This document shows, piece by piece, positions 1-9,685 of a DNA stretch of 64,000 nt. The stretch covers positions 62,001 through 126,000 of the forward strand of contig NZ_NBOE01000008.1 of the NCBI RefSeq assembly GCF_002104515.1, written 5' to 3'. The stretch comes from Colwellia polaris. Its GTDB lineage: Bacteria > Pseudomonadota > Gammaproteobacteria > Enterobacterales > Alteromonadaceae. Made by a program: the position numbers and the translations under genes. The notes under the pieces are model-generated. The model did not search any database, was not told where the DNA came from, and saw only the letters and a list, made by a program, of their open reading frames with translations. Position 1 is the stretch's first letter; each line of letters starts with the position of its first letter.

Positions 1-1
1 C

Positions 2-361
2 TCAAACTCGGTAATGGCTAACAATAATGTTCAAAACTGCGAAAGCACTATGGACAGCAATACTGAAGTGTCTCGTTGCTTAGATAGTGTTAGAGAAAAG
101 AAAGACCGTGAATTGCAAACCTGGATAAATAACCAAACGTTTATTTTAGAAGAGTTATCACTGATTAATGGCCGAAGTACTTCGCTAGATATGTTTAAGC
201 GCTCACAACAAAACTTTATTACCTACCGAGAAAATAACTGCCGCTGGCAATATTTAGTACTAACCCCTGATGAAAGCGCGGCTATCGCTTATAAAAAATG
301 CTATATCACGTTAACACAAGACCGTATTGAAGAATTAACACATCTTAACAAGCAAAACTAA
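2..361 (+). CDS. LprI/DUF1311-like protein, 5' end outside window
   Basis: The reading frame stays open from the first bases of the window through the ATG at 14, so the true start and probable signal peptide most likely lie upstream. The visible 115 residues resemble the lysozyme-inhibitor LprI-N (DUF1311) fold: regularly spaced cysteines (NCEST, RCLDS, NCRWQ, KKCYI), a long charged helix, and a C-terminal helix with a run of polar residues. Members of this family are usually small secreted proteins, some of which inhibit lysozyme. Function here is inferred from this resemblance only. Confidence 0.5.
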   Translation, partial: SNSVMANNNVQNCESTMDSNTEVSRCLDSVREKKDRELQTWINNQTFILEELSLINGRSTSLDMFKRSQQNFITYRENNCRWQYLVLTPDESAAIAYKKCYITLTQDRIEELTHLNKQN

Positions 362-483
362 ATATTTTAGCTCTAATATATACTCATAATCGAGTAAATA
401 TAGTGAGAGTAAAATTGCACTCAAATACTTTAAAACTCTGTATTGAATTCATCACCACGATAACGAGTCACCTTAAACTAAGC

Positions 484-1254
484 TCATTTATTGCTGTTTC
501 TAAGGCGCTTTACTTGATAAGAACTTAGTGCAGTATCGACTGCCCAAGCTATCAATAAAGCAACGGCTAAAAGCTGTGCAGCAATAGCGGAGAAAATATC
601 AGGGGCTTTCATAAGCGTTGCCATTAAAGAGTCGCGATAATAAAAAAACCATTGATGCTCTGCCGGAAATATTACCGTGTGCAAATAATAAAAAACCTCG
701 GTAAAGCCCCAAATACCTAAAACCACCACCAGTAAAACAATAAAGCTTAAAAGTGACATAATTTTTTGCTTACCTGTTGGCATTTTCCTTATCGAGTTAA
801 CATTTATTTTATCTATATTTAAGCCATATAAAAATAACACCCCAAATAACAATATCAAGCTTCCCCACCATAACTTTTCAACTGCGTTTAATAAGTTGGC
901 AACATCTTTAAGATGTAGTACCTCAGCATTGGTTAACAGACGTTTTGATACCGCGTGATTATTTACATAACTGATTTCAGCTAAACCATAACCTTGTTGA
1001 TGAATCGCTTGAACAATGTCGGCAAATTTCGTTTCATGTAGTTGGATGTTATCGATAGGGAAATCTCGTTTACCTTGAGTATTCTTCGGAACATTTTTTA
1101 TGACTACGTCATTAATATGTAAGGTTTGATACCAAAAACTATACAAGAAATTTGTAGTTTTACTTATCTGCCAGCTAATACCCAAAGAGAAAACCAACAA
1201 AATTAAAGCAAAGATACACCAAAGAAATTGCCTCAAAACAGCACCTTTTTTCAT
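484..1254 (-). CDS. Hypothetical multi-pass membrane protein
   Basis: I do not recognise the family. The protein has about four hydrophobic segments: one at the N-terminus after a MKKGAVLRQF start, two in the middle (GSLILLFGVLFLYGL and a segment beginning LLSFIVLLVVVLG), and one near the C-terminus (AIAAQLLAVALLIAWAV). A soluble region of about 80 residues follows the first segment and may face the periplasm. The frame extends to 1341, but the Met at 1254 directly precedes the first charged and hydrophobic signal and is preferred. It stands alone, with no close operon partner. Confidence 0.55.
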   Translation of the reverse strand: MKKGAVLRQFLWCIFALILLVFSLGISWQISKTTNFLYSFWYQTLHINDVVIKNVPKNTQGKRDFPIDNIQLHETKFADIVQAIHQQGYGLAEISYVNNHAVSKRLLTNAEVLHLKDVANLLNAVEKLWWGSLILLFGVLFLYGLNIDKINVNSIRKMPTGKQKIMSLLSFIVLLVVVLGIWGFTEVFYYLHTVIFPAEHQWFFYYRDSLMATLMKAPDIFSAIAAQLLAVALLIAWAVDTALSSYQVKRLRNSNK

Positions 1255-1575
1255 AAAAATATACATTACCTTATTAATTAAATACGCAACAGCCTGCTCT
1301 AGTTTACCGCTTATTAGTTTAAAACTAATTAATAGTTGCACATTAACATATAGTTAAGCGTCTAAGGTCAAGTATAAGAAAGATAAATGAACGCTTTTAT
1401 ATTAACTTAAAAGCATAAATCTAACCCAATCACATCGAAATCATTGTTGACACGTTTTTTTAAAAAACTTTTATTTCAGTTTGTATTTCCATTTGAATTT
1501 TCATTTAGCATCTCGCCAGTTACTACCCAAACAAATATGCTAAAAAAGATGACATAAAAATAAATTCAATAATAC

Positions 1576-1602
1576 TTGATCTTACCTTTAGATCGATATA
1601 CT
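1576..1602 (+). promoter_or_regulatory. Probable sulA promoter
   Basis: A TTGATC -35-like hexamer (1576-1581) and a TATACT -10-like hexamer (1597-1602) lie 15 bp apart. The -10 overlaps the LexA box that follows, as expected for an SOS promoter. Assigned by eye. Confidence 0.45.
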
Positions 1603-1618
1603 GTACATGCATACAGTA
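1599..1618 (+). promoter_or_regulatory. LexA (SOS) box
   Basis: TACTGTACATGCATACAGTA is a perfect palindrome that matches the gammaproteobacterial LexA consensus CTGT-N8-ACAG including the outer TA/TA. It ends 16 bp before the ATG of the SulA-like gene and overlaps its probable -10. LexA repression with induction by DNA damage follows from this placement. Confidence 0.93.
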
Positions 1619-1634
1619 TATCGAGGTAAGCAAT

Positions 1635-2105
1635 ATGATTAACGTTAACAAAATAGATTTAGATTTTAATATCAATAACTTAAAGTCAATCACCACTTTA
1701 ACAAACCCAGTTAAAACAGAGTTAACTACTGTTTGGTGTAACGTAGTGCATGTGAATAATGCCATTGACTTAACTGAAAAATACCAAGATATTTGCCAGA
1801 AACATTACGACAATAGCAAGTGGATTTTAATGATTAATCCCGAAAATGACTCGCTAGAGCAACTCTCTACTATGGGGAAAATTAACCCTGAAAAAATATT
1901 GAAAGTAAATGCGAATAAGGTCAATGTTAGCTTAGAACATATTAAAAGCACTTTATTAAAAGGTACTTGTTCTGCAATGATATTGAATGATGCGAGTTAT
2001 AATGAAGACGAATTAAATGACATAGCGCACTGTGCAGCTATAGGGAAAACGCAATGCATATTATTGCAACATCACCAGAATTGCCAAGCACAAAAATTAC
2101 ATTAA
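1635..2105 (+). CDS. sulA: SulA-like SOS cell-division inhibitor
   Basis: The 156-residue protein is close to the usual SulA length (about 169). Its layout fits the family: a variable N-terminus, a core with the WILMINPENDSLEQLSTMGKI segment, and a lysine/asparagine-rich second half. SulA binds FtsZ and blocks Z-ring assembly after DNA damage. The perfect LexA box just upstream is the strongest support, because the sequence itself is divergent. lexA is not adjacent, unlike in some gammaproteobacteria where lexA and a sulA-like gene are neighbours. The sequence could be a diverged SulA-superfamily (RecA-like fold) protein that is not a true FtsZ inhibitor. Confidence 0.75.
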   Translation: MINVNKIDLDFNINNLKSITTLTNPVKTELTTVWCNVVHVNNAIDLTEKYQDICQKHYDNSKWILMINPENDSLEQLSTMGKINPEKILKVNANKVNVSLEHIKSTLLKGTCSAMILNDASYNEDELNDIAHCAAIGKTQCILLQHHQNCQAQKLH

Positions 2106-2348
2106 ACCAGAGTTAGCTTTCAAGCCGAGTCAGAAAACTTAACCTGAAAAGCCAATTCACACGCTTATTTAAATACATCGCTTTATTTATAAAGACTCAC
2201 TTATTTAGGCTGTTCATAGGGCTTAAATTAAGCCGGCTTAACCGACAGTAAGCTCAAAATATTGCCATATATGAACTGACATAAATAGCTCAACGACTTT
2301 GCAATGTCATGATAAACTCTTAATAATTTACTTTAGAAGAATATCTCC

Positions 2349-2837
2349 ATGCAATGTCCATGTGGCTTAGAACTTACCTTTGCACAATGTTGCCAACCTT
2401 TAATAACGGCGACAAAGTTAGCAAACTCCCCAGAGCAATTAATGCGCTCTCGTTACTCTGCTTATGCAACAAATAATGCTGAGTACATTTACCTTACCTA
2501 TGCAAGTTCTAGCAGGCTTGAACAATCTATTGCTGATATAGAGCAATGGGCCATACAAACAAAGTGGTTAAAGCTTGTTGTTCATAGTGCTAGTGAGTTC
2601 CAAACAAGCAGCGATAATAATGACAGTGCACAAGTTATGTTTTCAGCATTTTATCAACATCTTGGGAAAATATGGCAAATGCAAGAAAACTCAAACTTTA
2701 TTATTGAAGATAGTGTTTGGCGATATGTAGATGGTGATGTTTCTGAAAGTAAAGTACTAAAAAAACCGAAAAGAAACGAAGCGTGCTTTTGCCTGAGTAA
2801 TAAAAAATTTAAACAGTGTTGTGCTAACGCACTTTAA
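2349..2837 (+). CDS. ychJ: YchJ family SEC-C motif protein
   Basis: The 162-residue protein has a cysteine-rich SEC-C type motif at each end: CPCGLELTFAQCC at residues 3-15 and CFCLSNKKFKQCC near the C-terminus, the usual UPF0225/YchJ arrangement. Between them lies the NTF2-like YchJ middle domain, which starts at the typical LMRSRYSAY signature. SEC-C motifs bind zinc. The molecular role of YchJ is not established. The 3' end overlaps that of the convergent gene by 4 bp. Confidence 0.88.
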   Translation: MQCPCGLELTFAQCCQPLITATKLANSPEQLMRSRYSAYATNNAEYIYLTYASSSRLEQSIADIEQWAIQTKWLKLVVHSASEFQTSSDNNDSAQVMFSAFYQHLGKIWQMQENSNFIIEDSVWRYVDGDVSESKVLKKPKRNEACFCLSNKKFKQCCANAL

Positions 2838-3367
2838 GCAACAGCCTCTACGGCAGCTGACTTCTCAAGGGTATTTTTTATACCAGATAACCACGCCTCA
2901 GCGTTAAATTCTGTATGGGGCTGAGATTGCTCCAGTGCTTTATTTATATATTTTTGCTGACAATATAAGCTTGTGTTACTCATTACTTGCTGGTTTATAA
3001 AGCCTGTATCGTTACGAAAAGCTAAAGGGTTAGGGTTTAATGCATTCATCAAACGTAGGTGTTCTAAACGTTTAGATTCAATTAAATCAGCTTGATTAAA
3101 AAGTTGCGTATCCTCAATATCCTTTAAAGCGATCGGCGCTTCTTTAGGAAGTTGAAAACGCTTTCGTAATAGCTCTGAAGTAGTGACATTGGCAGGGGTA
3201 ACGGTTTGTGGAAGTTTGAACTGGCTATGGGCTCGAACATCATCGGTTAGCATAGCGAGTAACAACGAAAAATCAGCGCGACGTTTACTATGAACACTTT
3301 CATTAAGCTGTTCGCCCAATTGAAGTTCATGAACAAGAATGTCGTTTGATATGTTTTCTATTGTCAA
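2834..3367 (-). CDS. VC2046/SO_2500 family protein
   Basis: A 177-residue soluble protein without signal peptide or membrane segment. The sequence (HSKRRADFSLLLAMLTDDV and ALNPNPLAFRNDTGF segments) resembles the uncharacterised VC2046/SO_2500 family of Vibrionaceae and Alteromonadales. No function is known for that family. It converges on ychJ. The family call is from memory and moderately secure; the ORF itself is not in doubt. Confidence 0.6.
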   Translation of the reverse strand: MTIENISNDILVHELQLGEQLNESVHSKRRADFSLLLAMLTDDVRAHSQFKLPQTVTPANVTTSELLRKRFQLPKEAPIALKDIEDTQLFNQADLIESKRLEHLRLMNALNPNPLAFRNDTGFINQQVMSNTSLYCQQKYINKALEQSQPHTEFNAEAWLSGIKNTLEKSAAVEAVA

Positions 3368-3489
3368 AATAATCTACTATTTTACTGCCGATAGTGCTTT
3401 ATCGGCAGTAAGGTAAATTACTTTATGGTTAAAATGAATTAATTAGATATTTTTATAATATTTACAGAATGTTGTACGATTACTATACC

Positions 3490-4782
3490 TTAAGTTACAA
3501 CGTGCTTAATTGGCCAACTTAGAATAAAACTCGCCCCACCGTGTTCACTATCAACAACAGAAGCACTACCGCCATGCCACTCCATAATACGGCAAACTAT
3601 CGCTAGGCCTAAACCAAAACCACCCGTTTCACGATTGCGTGAAATGTCACCTCGAGAAAAGGCATCAAAAATTGTGCATTTAAAGTCGTCACAAACACCT
3701 GCTCCGTTATCTGTCACTTTTATTTGACATTGATCGGAGTTTTTCGAAATAGTGATATCTATTTCACCATTGCCGTATTTTATTGCGTTAGAAATGTAGT
3801 TGTTCAAAGCCCGAGCGATAAATTGTTTATCAACGTCAACTTTATCTTCGCCAAGTAAGTTATTCACCGTAAAGTTTTGTTCAAATTGCTGGAAATTACC
3901 GACTTGGTTTTTAACAATATCCACTATTGCTTCGTTGGTAAATTTTAACTCCGGCTTTTCATTATCAAAACTAGCATAAATTAGCATTTCACTGATCAGC
4001 TGTTCTAACTCACAAATATCTTTACTAATAGCCTTTCGGTATTTTTCTTGTTTAACTTTATCATCAGTACACTCTAACATTTGTAAAGCAAATTTTGTGC
4101 GTGCTAAAGGGGTACGTAATTCATGAGCTACTGCCGTAGACAATTCTTTATGAGCATCAATTAAACGTTTTATTCGACTTGCCATGGTATTAAAAGCTGT
4201 CACCATAGGTTCAGTCATTGTTGATCTTGCTTTTGGGGCCACCATATCAAAACTTTCTTGACCAAAAGCTACGGCGGTTTTTCGCAACTGATCTAAATCA
4301 CGAGAAAGAGGTCGTAACCAAAAAAACAATAAACACGCTAAACTTGCCAGTAAAATAACACGAATTAAAGCCTCAACTCTTGGTCTGGTTGGCATTTTAG
4401 CTGGACCAAGTACAATCACTGCACCTGTACTATTAATACGGTGATGAATTTCTACGGCATCATTATCATAAAAGATATGGGTGTTATCTTCTTTAATTAC
4501 ATCATGGCGTTGATGACTAATTTTTTCTACTTGCTTTTCTGACATTAGCTTTAATGACAGCTTCCATTCTTTTGAAGCGCCCGCCAATATATCTTGCCAT
4601 TCGTTTTCAGGGTGTTTTTCTAAATAATTAGAAAGCGATAGCAGCATACTTTTATAACCAGTATATGACTCTATATCTTGTTCTAAATAAGAACTCCACA
4701 CTTCATCTAGCATCCAAGAGAAGATGATAAAGATAGAGATTATTAGAAAATATAAGCTAAAAAATGAGCGACCGAGTTTCAT
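3490..4782 (-). CDS. rstB: Sensor histidine kinase, RstB-like
   Basis: Membrane sensor kinase of an OmpR/EnvZ-class pair. In order: an N-terminal transmembrane segment (LGRSFFSLYFLIISIFIIF), a periplasmic sensor of about 120 residues, a second membrane segment (IRVILLASLACLLFFWL), a HAMP linker, a HisKA H-box with phosphoacceptor His220 in TAVAHELRTPLA, and an HATPase_c domain with the N box NNYISNAIKYG and the G boxes DNGAGV and GGFGLGL. The frame extends to 4830, but the Met at 4782 places the membrane anchor correctly. It lies directly downstream of rstA, the same order as in other RstAB systems. The input signal cannot be read from sequence. Confidence 0.83.
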   Translation of the reverse strand: MKLGRSFFSLYFLIISIFIIFSWMLDEVWSSYLEQDIESYTGYKSMLLSLSNYLEKHPENEWQDILAGASKEWKLSLKLMSEKQVEKISHQRHDVIKEDNTHIFYDNDAVEIHHRINSTGAVIVLGPAKMPTRPRVEALIRVILLASLACLLFFWLRPLSRDLDQLRKTAVAFGQESFDMVAPKARSTMTEPMVTAFNTMASRIKRLIDAHKELSTAVAHELRTPLARTKFALQMLECTDDKVKQEKYRKAISKDICELEQLISEMLIYASFDNEKPELKFTNEAIVDIVKNQVGNFQQFEQNFTVNNLLGEDKVDVDKQFIARALNNYISNAIKYGNGEIDITISKNSDQCQIKVTDNGAGVCDDFKCTIFDAFSRGDISRNRETGGFGLGLAIVCRIMEWHGGSASVVDSEHGGASFILSWPIKHVVT

Positions 4783-4858
4783 CAAAGTGCCTAAATAGAG
4801 GAAAGAAATTCTGATGAGTTGGCGTAGCAACCCATCAGTTTACACATTGAAATAATGT

Positions 4859-5575
4859 TTAACTCCATGCGTCAGGAACAAATAAGTAGCCTTGACCCCA
4901 AATGGTTTTAATTCTGAAAGGTGTTTCATTACTATCTTGCAGTTTTTTACGTAAACGAGAAATACGTACATCGACACTTCTGTCCATACCATCGTATTCA
5001 CGACCAACAACGGCTTTATAGATGTAGTCGCGATTTTGCACTTCGCCTGCACGGCTAGCTAACAACCAAAGTAAATCAAATTCTTGACTGGTCAGATCGA
5101 CATTTTTACCATGTAATAACACTTGTCTTGAGCCACGACTAATGTGGAGTTCTCCGCAATCAATTTCCGCACTTTCTTTACCTTCATTAGGTAATTGTCC
5201 TCGACGTAATAATGCATTAACTCGTGCTAATAATACTCTTGGCTCAACAGGTTTAATAACATAGTCGTCTGCACCTATCTCTAAACCTAACACTTGATCA
5301 AAATCAGTGCCTTTTGCTGTTAGCATTAAAATGGGACCTTTAAAGTTAGGACGCAACTCTTTACAAACAGTAAAACCATCTTTACCTGGTAGCATAATGT
5401 CTAAAATAATTAAATCAGGGACAAATTTGTCCACACGTTTTTCGACAGTATCACCTCTAAACTCTTGTTTAACATGATAACCTTCGTTTTCTAAAAACTC
5501 TGTGACTAAATCCGATAACTGGCGGTCATCCTCAACGAGCAATATCTTTTTTACTGGCAATTTATTATCTGACAT
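4859..5575 (-). CDS. rstA: Response regulator, RstA-like (OmpR family)
   Basis: A receiver domain (acidic pair D16/D17, phosphoacceptor D59 in ILDIMLPGKDG, MLTAKG switch region) is followed by an OmpR-type winged-helix DNA-binding domain (SVDVRISRLRKKL recognition segment, RIKTIWGQGYLF wing). At 238 residues the length is standard. It is the first gene of the pair with the kinase gene and is presumably phosphorylated by that kinase. The assignment to RstA rather than another OmpR-class regulator rests on overall resemblance and gene order. Confidence 0.83.
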   Translation of the reverse strand: MSDNKLPVKKILLVEDDRQLSDLVTEFLENEGYHVKQEFRGDTVEKRVDKFVPDLIILDIMLPGKDGFTVCKELRPNFKGPILMLTAKGTDFDQVLGLEIGADDYVIKPVEPRVLLARVNALLRRGQLPNEGKESAEIDCGELHISRGSRQVLLHGKNVDLTSQEFDLLWLLASRAGEVQNRDYIYKAVVGREYDGMDRSVDVRISRLRKKLQDSNETPFRIKTIWGQGYLFVPDAWS

Positions 5576-5929
5576 TAATTTGGCCTACTTTATTACACTG
5601 AACTAACAGTATTTTCATGGATGCATTATCAACACGGTTCAATGTTTATTCTAGCGTTTTAGCGCTAATCAATAAATAACAACCATTGAAAGTATGAATG
5701 ACTCTAATTTTTAATAATCATAAAATGTTTATAATTAATTAACAACGCTATGTACAAGGTGTTACGGCAATAGTACAACTTATTACCCTGAGTTAACATT
5801 TAATTACAACTTGTCAACCGACTGATTTTAAATGACTTTTAATGAAGTTAATTCTTAAGTTATATTCATTATACTTTGGAGTTAAGTTTACTTAGCTACT
5901 AATGACATTTATTATATTCGAACAAATCT
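5576..5929. promoter_or_regulatory. Divergent intergenic region, possible RstA-box
   Basis: This 354-bp AT-rich region separates rstA from the MFS gene and should hold both promoters. TACAAGGTGTTACG at 5753-5766 partly resembles the E. coli RstA box TACATNTNGTTACA (three mismatches in the fixed positions), which would fit autoregulation. No terminator or small ORF is evident. Confidence 0.3.
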
Positions 5930-7216
5930 ATGTTAATCATTGCTGTTAAGTACACTATGACAATTCACTTACCCCAAGCACAAAATTCGACAGAGAACAC
6001 TTCTAACGCCGAAACATTAATAGCCAAAAAAACGCTATTCTCTGTCATGCTTGTTGTGCTTTTCAGTTGTGCCGGTATCGCCCTACCTTATCCTGTGTTA
6101 GCGCCTATATTTTTAAATGAAATTAGTCCTCTTACTACCTTTGCAGATTTACCCAGTAAAATTTTGTTAGGCATAATATTAGCAATCTATCCATTAGGGG
6201 TTATTTTAGGTAGCTCAGTGTTGGGTGCCGCTTCAGGAGTTTATGGTCGAAAGAAAACGTTAATTATTACATTAATGTTAACAGTTGTGGGATATGTACT
6301 CTCAGCATTAGCCGTGATGGCTGAAAGCTTTTTATTATTAATTTTCGCCCGTTTTATTACTGGCGTATTTTCCGGAAATATCAGTATCGCAAAAGCTATT
6401 GCGATAGATTTGTCGCCTACGCTAGATAAAACCCATACATTTAATTTGGTTAATGCGACAGGTTATATTGGTTGGTTGTTAGGTCCTTTAGCAGGAGGTT
6501 TACTGGCAATATATGGTTTAGATACTGTTTTTTATTTTGCGGCTTTAGCTCTAGTTATAGCGCTGTTCAGTGTTACCTTGGTTTTACAGCCCGACAAAAC
6601 TAACCTCAATAAAACTCAGGTTAAATTTTCTCAGCTTTTTAGTAAACAAAATTCATTTGCTTTACTCGCGAATACTAAGATTAGACGCATATTTTTAATT
6701 TATTTATTGGCGACTCTAGGTCTTAATGCTTATTATGAATTTTATCCAGTTTGGTTAGTTGAGAACTTTAATTTTTCTAGCCTTAATATTGGATATATTA
6801 CCGTTGTATTAACCTTTTTTATGACAATAACCAGTGTATTTTTTGTTAAAAAGTTAAAGGTAATTATGGGTCTTAAGTTTGGTGCAATATTCGGTATGCT
6901 ATCACTGGCATTACTATTAGGTTTACATATGGTGCTATCTTTATCTAGCCTATGGCCAGTTTATGCCATAACCGGTATTTCAATCGCCATATTTAATGGC
7001 TTATTACCGGTTTATATTTCAGAGCAATATGCCGATATTGAGCAAGGTCAACTTATGGGACTAATCACCACAACTTTTAGTCTAGCAAATGTGCTGATGG
7101 CGCTTATTGGTAGTGTGCTAGCGTTGCTTGGTGCGCATTGGGCGATTTTATTTGGCGCTGTGTTACTAATTATCGCCTCGGTTGACTTTCACTTTAGTCA
7201 GGAAGATATTCGATAA
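5930..7216 (+). CDS. MFS transporter (DHA1-like)
   Basis: Twelve hydrophobic segments are spread over 428 residues. The MFS signature between helices 2 and 3 is recognisable as GAASGVYGRKKTL, and a second conserved stretch (ATGYIGWLLGPLAGG) lies around helix 5. This fits a drug:H+ antiporter-type major facilitator of the inner membrane; the substrate cannot be predicted. It resembles YajR-type exporters but lacks the extra C-terminal domain of YajR. The start could also be the second ATG at 5957; neither has a convincing ribosome binding site. Confidence 0.8.
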   Translation: MLIIAVKYTMTIHLPQAQNSTENTSNAETLIAKKTLFSVMLVVLFSCAGIALPYPVLAPIFLNEISPLTTFADLPSKILLGIILAIYPLGVILGSSVLGAASGVYGRKKTLIITLMLTVVGYVLSALAVMAESFLLLIFARFITGVFSGNISIAKAIAIDLSPTLDKTHTFNLVNATGYIGWLLGPLAGGLLAIYGLDTVFYFAALALVIALFSVTLVLQPDKTNLNKTQVKFSQLFSKQNSFALLANTKIRRIFLIYLLATLGLNAYYEFYPVWLVENFNFSSLNIGYITVVLTFFMTITSVFFVKKLKVIMGLKFGAIFGMLSLALLLGLHMVLSLSSLWPVYAITGISIAIFNGLLPVYISEQYADIEQGQLMGLITTTFSLANVLMALIGSVLALLGAHWAILFGAVLLIIASVDFHFSQEDIR

Positions 7217-7429
7217 TGATAATGCATGGAAATACGCCTAAATCTTAGCCAATACGAAGCTAAAAAGCGCTAAACATTATTTTGCATAAATTGCATAGTA
7301 TTAGCTTTGCTTCACTTCTAGCTTATTGCTTCGGACTAATCCTTTCGGGCTCATGTGCTTGAATAATGTTTCGATATAAATTAAAAGTACATAATTAAAA
7401 TATATAACTAAAGTATATAACTAAAGTGC

Positions 7430-9685
7430 TTAACTACTTCGCCATTTTTGTTCAATCCATAATACGATTAGCGATATAAACATAATTAACCATAATAAAA
7501 ATTTATTTACTGGCTGATAAGTAGAAGATAAGTGAGCGGTTTCACTTTCCATCGCGACAACATCCGAAGGCATAATCTTGTTCAAATTCCCCGACTCTAA
7601 TTGATGTTCACTAGCTTGATGCTTAATAGCTTGCTGCCAAGCTGGAAAGTCTTTTTCGCTATAATAATAACGATGCTGTTCACTAAGAATGGTTTGTTTA
7701 TCATTCAATACTTTAAAAGAGTGCCAACCTTTAAGAGCAGTTATAAACTGGCCACATTGCTTATGTGTTGAAAGCGGATATGTCGTTAATTTCATGTTCG
7801 GAACATCAAGTTTTTCTAGTGAAGATATGAAACAAATATTTTCAAAGTTTTTTACTTTAGCAACAGACTTTGGCGATGGAATTAACCAGCGGGTATTATT
7901 TTCCGCACGCGATAGGTTCAATAATAAGTACTGCCAATAAGCGCTATAGTACGCTGGTGTAATTTGCGAAGACCATTGATATGTCTCGTTTAATGTCGTG
8001 AGTGAAACTACTCCTAAACCTAAGGGTTGCTTCACCACTAAAGCTTGGCCAGTTGCTGACTCAACCAGTGATTGGCCCTGTTTAGCATTCATATTTATTG
8101 TAATTGCTTGCGGTGAAATAACTTCGCCCTTTGCTAAGGAAGGTTGATTAGGCCATTTAGCTGCAACCTGATTAAGAGACGGGTCAATTGGCGTTAATTG
8201 AAAAAATCGTAACAGTTTACTTAATTTGTCCCGATTATTATTTTCAGTTGATAGCAAAGCCCCATCGGCATTAATTAATAGTCCTAGCCCTTGTTTTATA
8301 GCCTGATAAAGCGCATCAAGTTCGCTTTCTTTTAATGCTAACAACATTCTGCTATCCACTATCAAAAGATCATAATTATCAAGTATTGCTTTAGTTAATT
8401 CGGTTGGTTGAGCTTTATTTATTGCTTGGGAGGTATTCACTCGCTGTTGCGACCATTTACTTTTACTTATTTGACTAATAACCGTAACTTCACTGCCTGT
8501 TTCACTAAGCCATTGTTTCAAGCGTCTTGTTTCAAAAGACGGTGCTGATTGTTTTATTAACACCTTAGGTTGGTTGTCATTTATAACGCTAAAAGCAATA
8601 TCTTCACTTATGTTAATTAGGCGTTTATCGCTATTTTTTACATTAACAGCTACAAGCTTGTTTATATCGTTTTTCGGTAACTCTTGCAGTACCAGTTGAT
8701 AATTAAATAAACCTGTTATCTTGCTCGTCGAACTTAATGAAAAAGTATGATTACTCTGCACGATCACACTATCTTGAATACGCCCATTACTTACTAAGCT
8801 CAGCTCGAACTTAGTATTATTATCTAATGAATGCTGAAAGCGCCCTGTTATTGTTAATGCTTGTCCTAAAATCAACTGTTTCGGCCACTGTAAAAAACTT
8901 AAACCGGTTATTGGTTCACTTTTATAGAAGGTAAATTTAATAGCATTTGGGGCAGGTGTACTTTTGTTTAACGGTTTTGAAGCTTCAACGTTAGAAATTT
9001 TTGTAATTAAGTCTGTTGTGTCGAGTTTATTCGCATGCAACTGGTTAAAGGCATTTAATTGTTGCCACTGTATTTTACTTAGACCATCACCAAAAACTTG
9101 CAATAACGTGGGTATGGCATAATTTTCTATATCGGTATTTGAATAAGTAAGCTTACTTAGTGACCAAATATCGACAAGCTCTTCAATGGCTGTAATTACC
9201 ACTACCTTATCTTGATAATTATTAGCTAGCCACTCTTTTAATAATTGATTATCTTTAGATTTTTCTGATGGCGTTGTTAGTAACCAGATACGATTAGCAG
9301 ACTTTAGCGCCTTATCTATCTTGCTTTTATCAATGCCAATAATATTAAAATCTTCATTATATGATGATTGTTTAAAGCCATTAGTAATTAAAACGTCATA
9401 AGTAGATGTGGGTGCTTTTACCTGAAAAGGTAAAAGAAACAGTAATACACTGATCAGAGCAATAACATTGCCAAGTATTAATAATGACAGATGGGTGTAT
9501 TTATTTAATCCTGCGGCTTTTTGTGTTGTTAAACTGCTTTGAGATTCTTGTGTAAAGCGTCGATAAATTAAGCCACAGCTGACCAACAAGCCAAATAATG
9601 CGATAAATATGATTGCCCAATGAAATGGTGTATTTACCATTAAACGTAAGCTAGCAAAATCAATGTGGGTTGCTGAATTCATCAC
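7430..9685 (-). CDS. Membrane-anchored protein of the MoxR/Bat-like cluster
   Basis: A 751-residue protein with two N-terminal membrane segments, a long periplasmic or extracytoplasmic body and one C-terminal membrane segment (FLLWLIMFISLIVLWIEQKW), the topology of the large vWA/Bat cluster proteins. The body contains a glutamine-amidotransferase-like (Rossmann) region around PKVLIKQSAPSFETRRLKQW and YDLLIVDSRM, without an obvious catalytic triad. It overlaps the next gene by 4 bp (ATGA-type coupling), so it is translated with the DUF4175 protein. No enzymatic activity can be inferred. Confidence 0.6.
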   Translation of the reverse strand: MMNSATHIDFASLRLMVNTPFHWAIIFIALFGLLVSCGLIYRRFTQESQSSLTTQKAAGLNKYTHLSLLILGNVIALISVLLFLLPFQVKAPTSTYDVLITNGFKQSSYNEDFNIIGIDKSKIDKALKSANRIWLLTTPSEKSKDNQLLKEWLANNYQDKVVVITAIEELVDIWSLSKLTYSNTDIENYAIPTLLQVFGDGLSKIQWQQLNAFNQLHANKLDTTDLITKISNVEASKPLNKSTPAPNAIKFTFYKSEPITGLSFLQWPKQLILGQALTITGRFQHSLDNNTKFELSLVSNGRIQDSVIVQSNHTFSLSSTSKITGLFNYQLVLQELPKNDINKLVAVNVKNSDKRLINISEDIAFSVINDNQPKVLIKQSAPSFETRRLKQWLSETGSEVTVISQISKSKWSQQRVNTSQAINKAQPTELTKAILDNYDLLIVDSRMLLALKESELDALYQAIKQGLGLLINADGALLSTENNNRDKLSKLLRFFQLTPIDPSLNQVAAKWPNQPSLAKGEVISPQAITINMNAKQGQSLVESATGQALVVKQPLGLGVVSLTTLNETYQWSSQITPAYYSAYWQYLLLNLSRAENNTRWLIPSPKSVAKVKNFENICFISSLEKLDVPNMKLTTYPLSTHKQCGQFITALKGWHSFKVLNDKQTILSEQHRYYYSEKDFPAWQQAIKHQASEHQLESGNLNKIMPSDVVAMESETAHLSSTYQPVNKFLLWLIMFISLIVLWIEQKWRSS

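Noticed and set aside
1523-1765. 80-aa minus-strand ORF over the sulA start
   Set aside because: It overlaps the SulA-like gene and its LexA box and has no family resemblance or ribosome site; an opposite-strand shadow.
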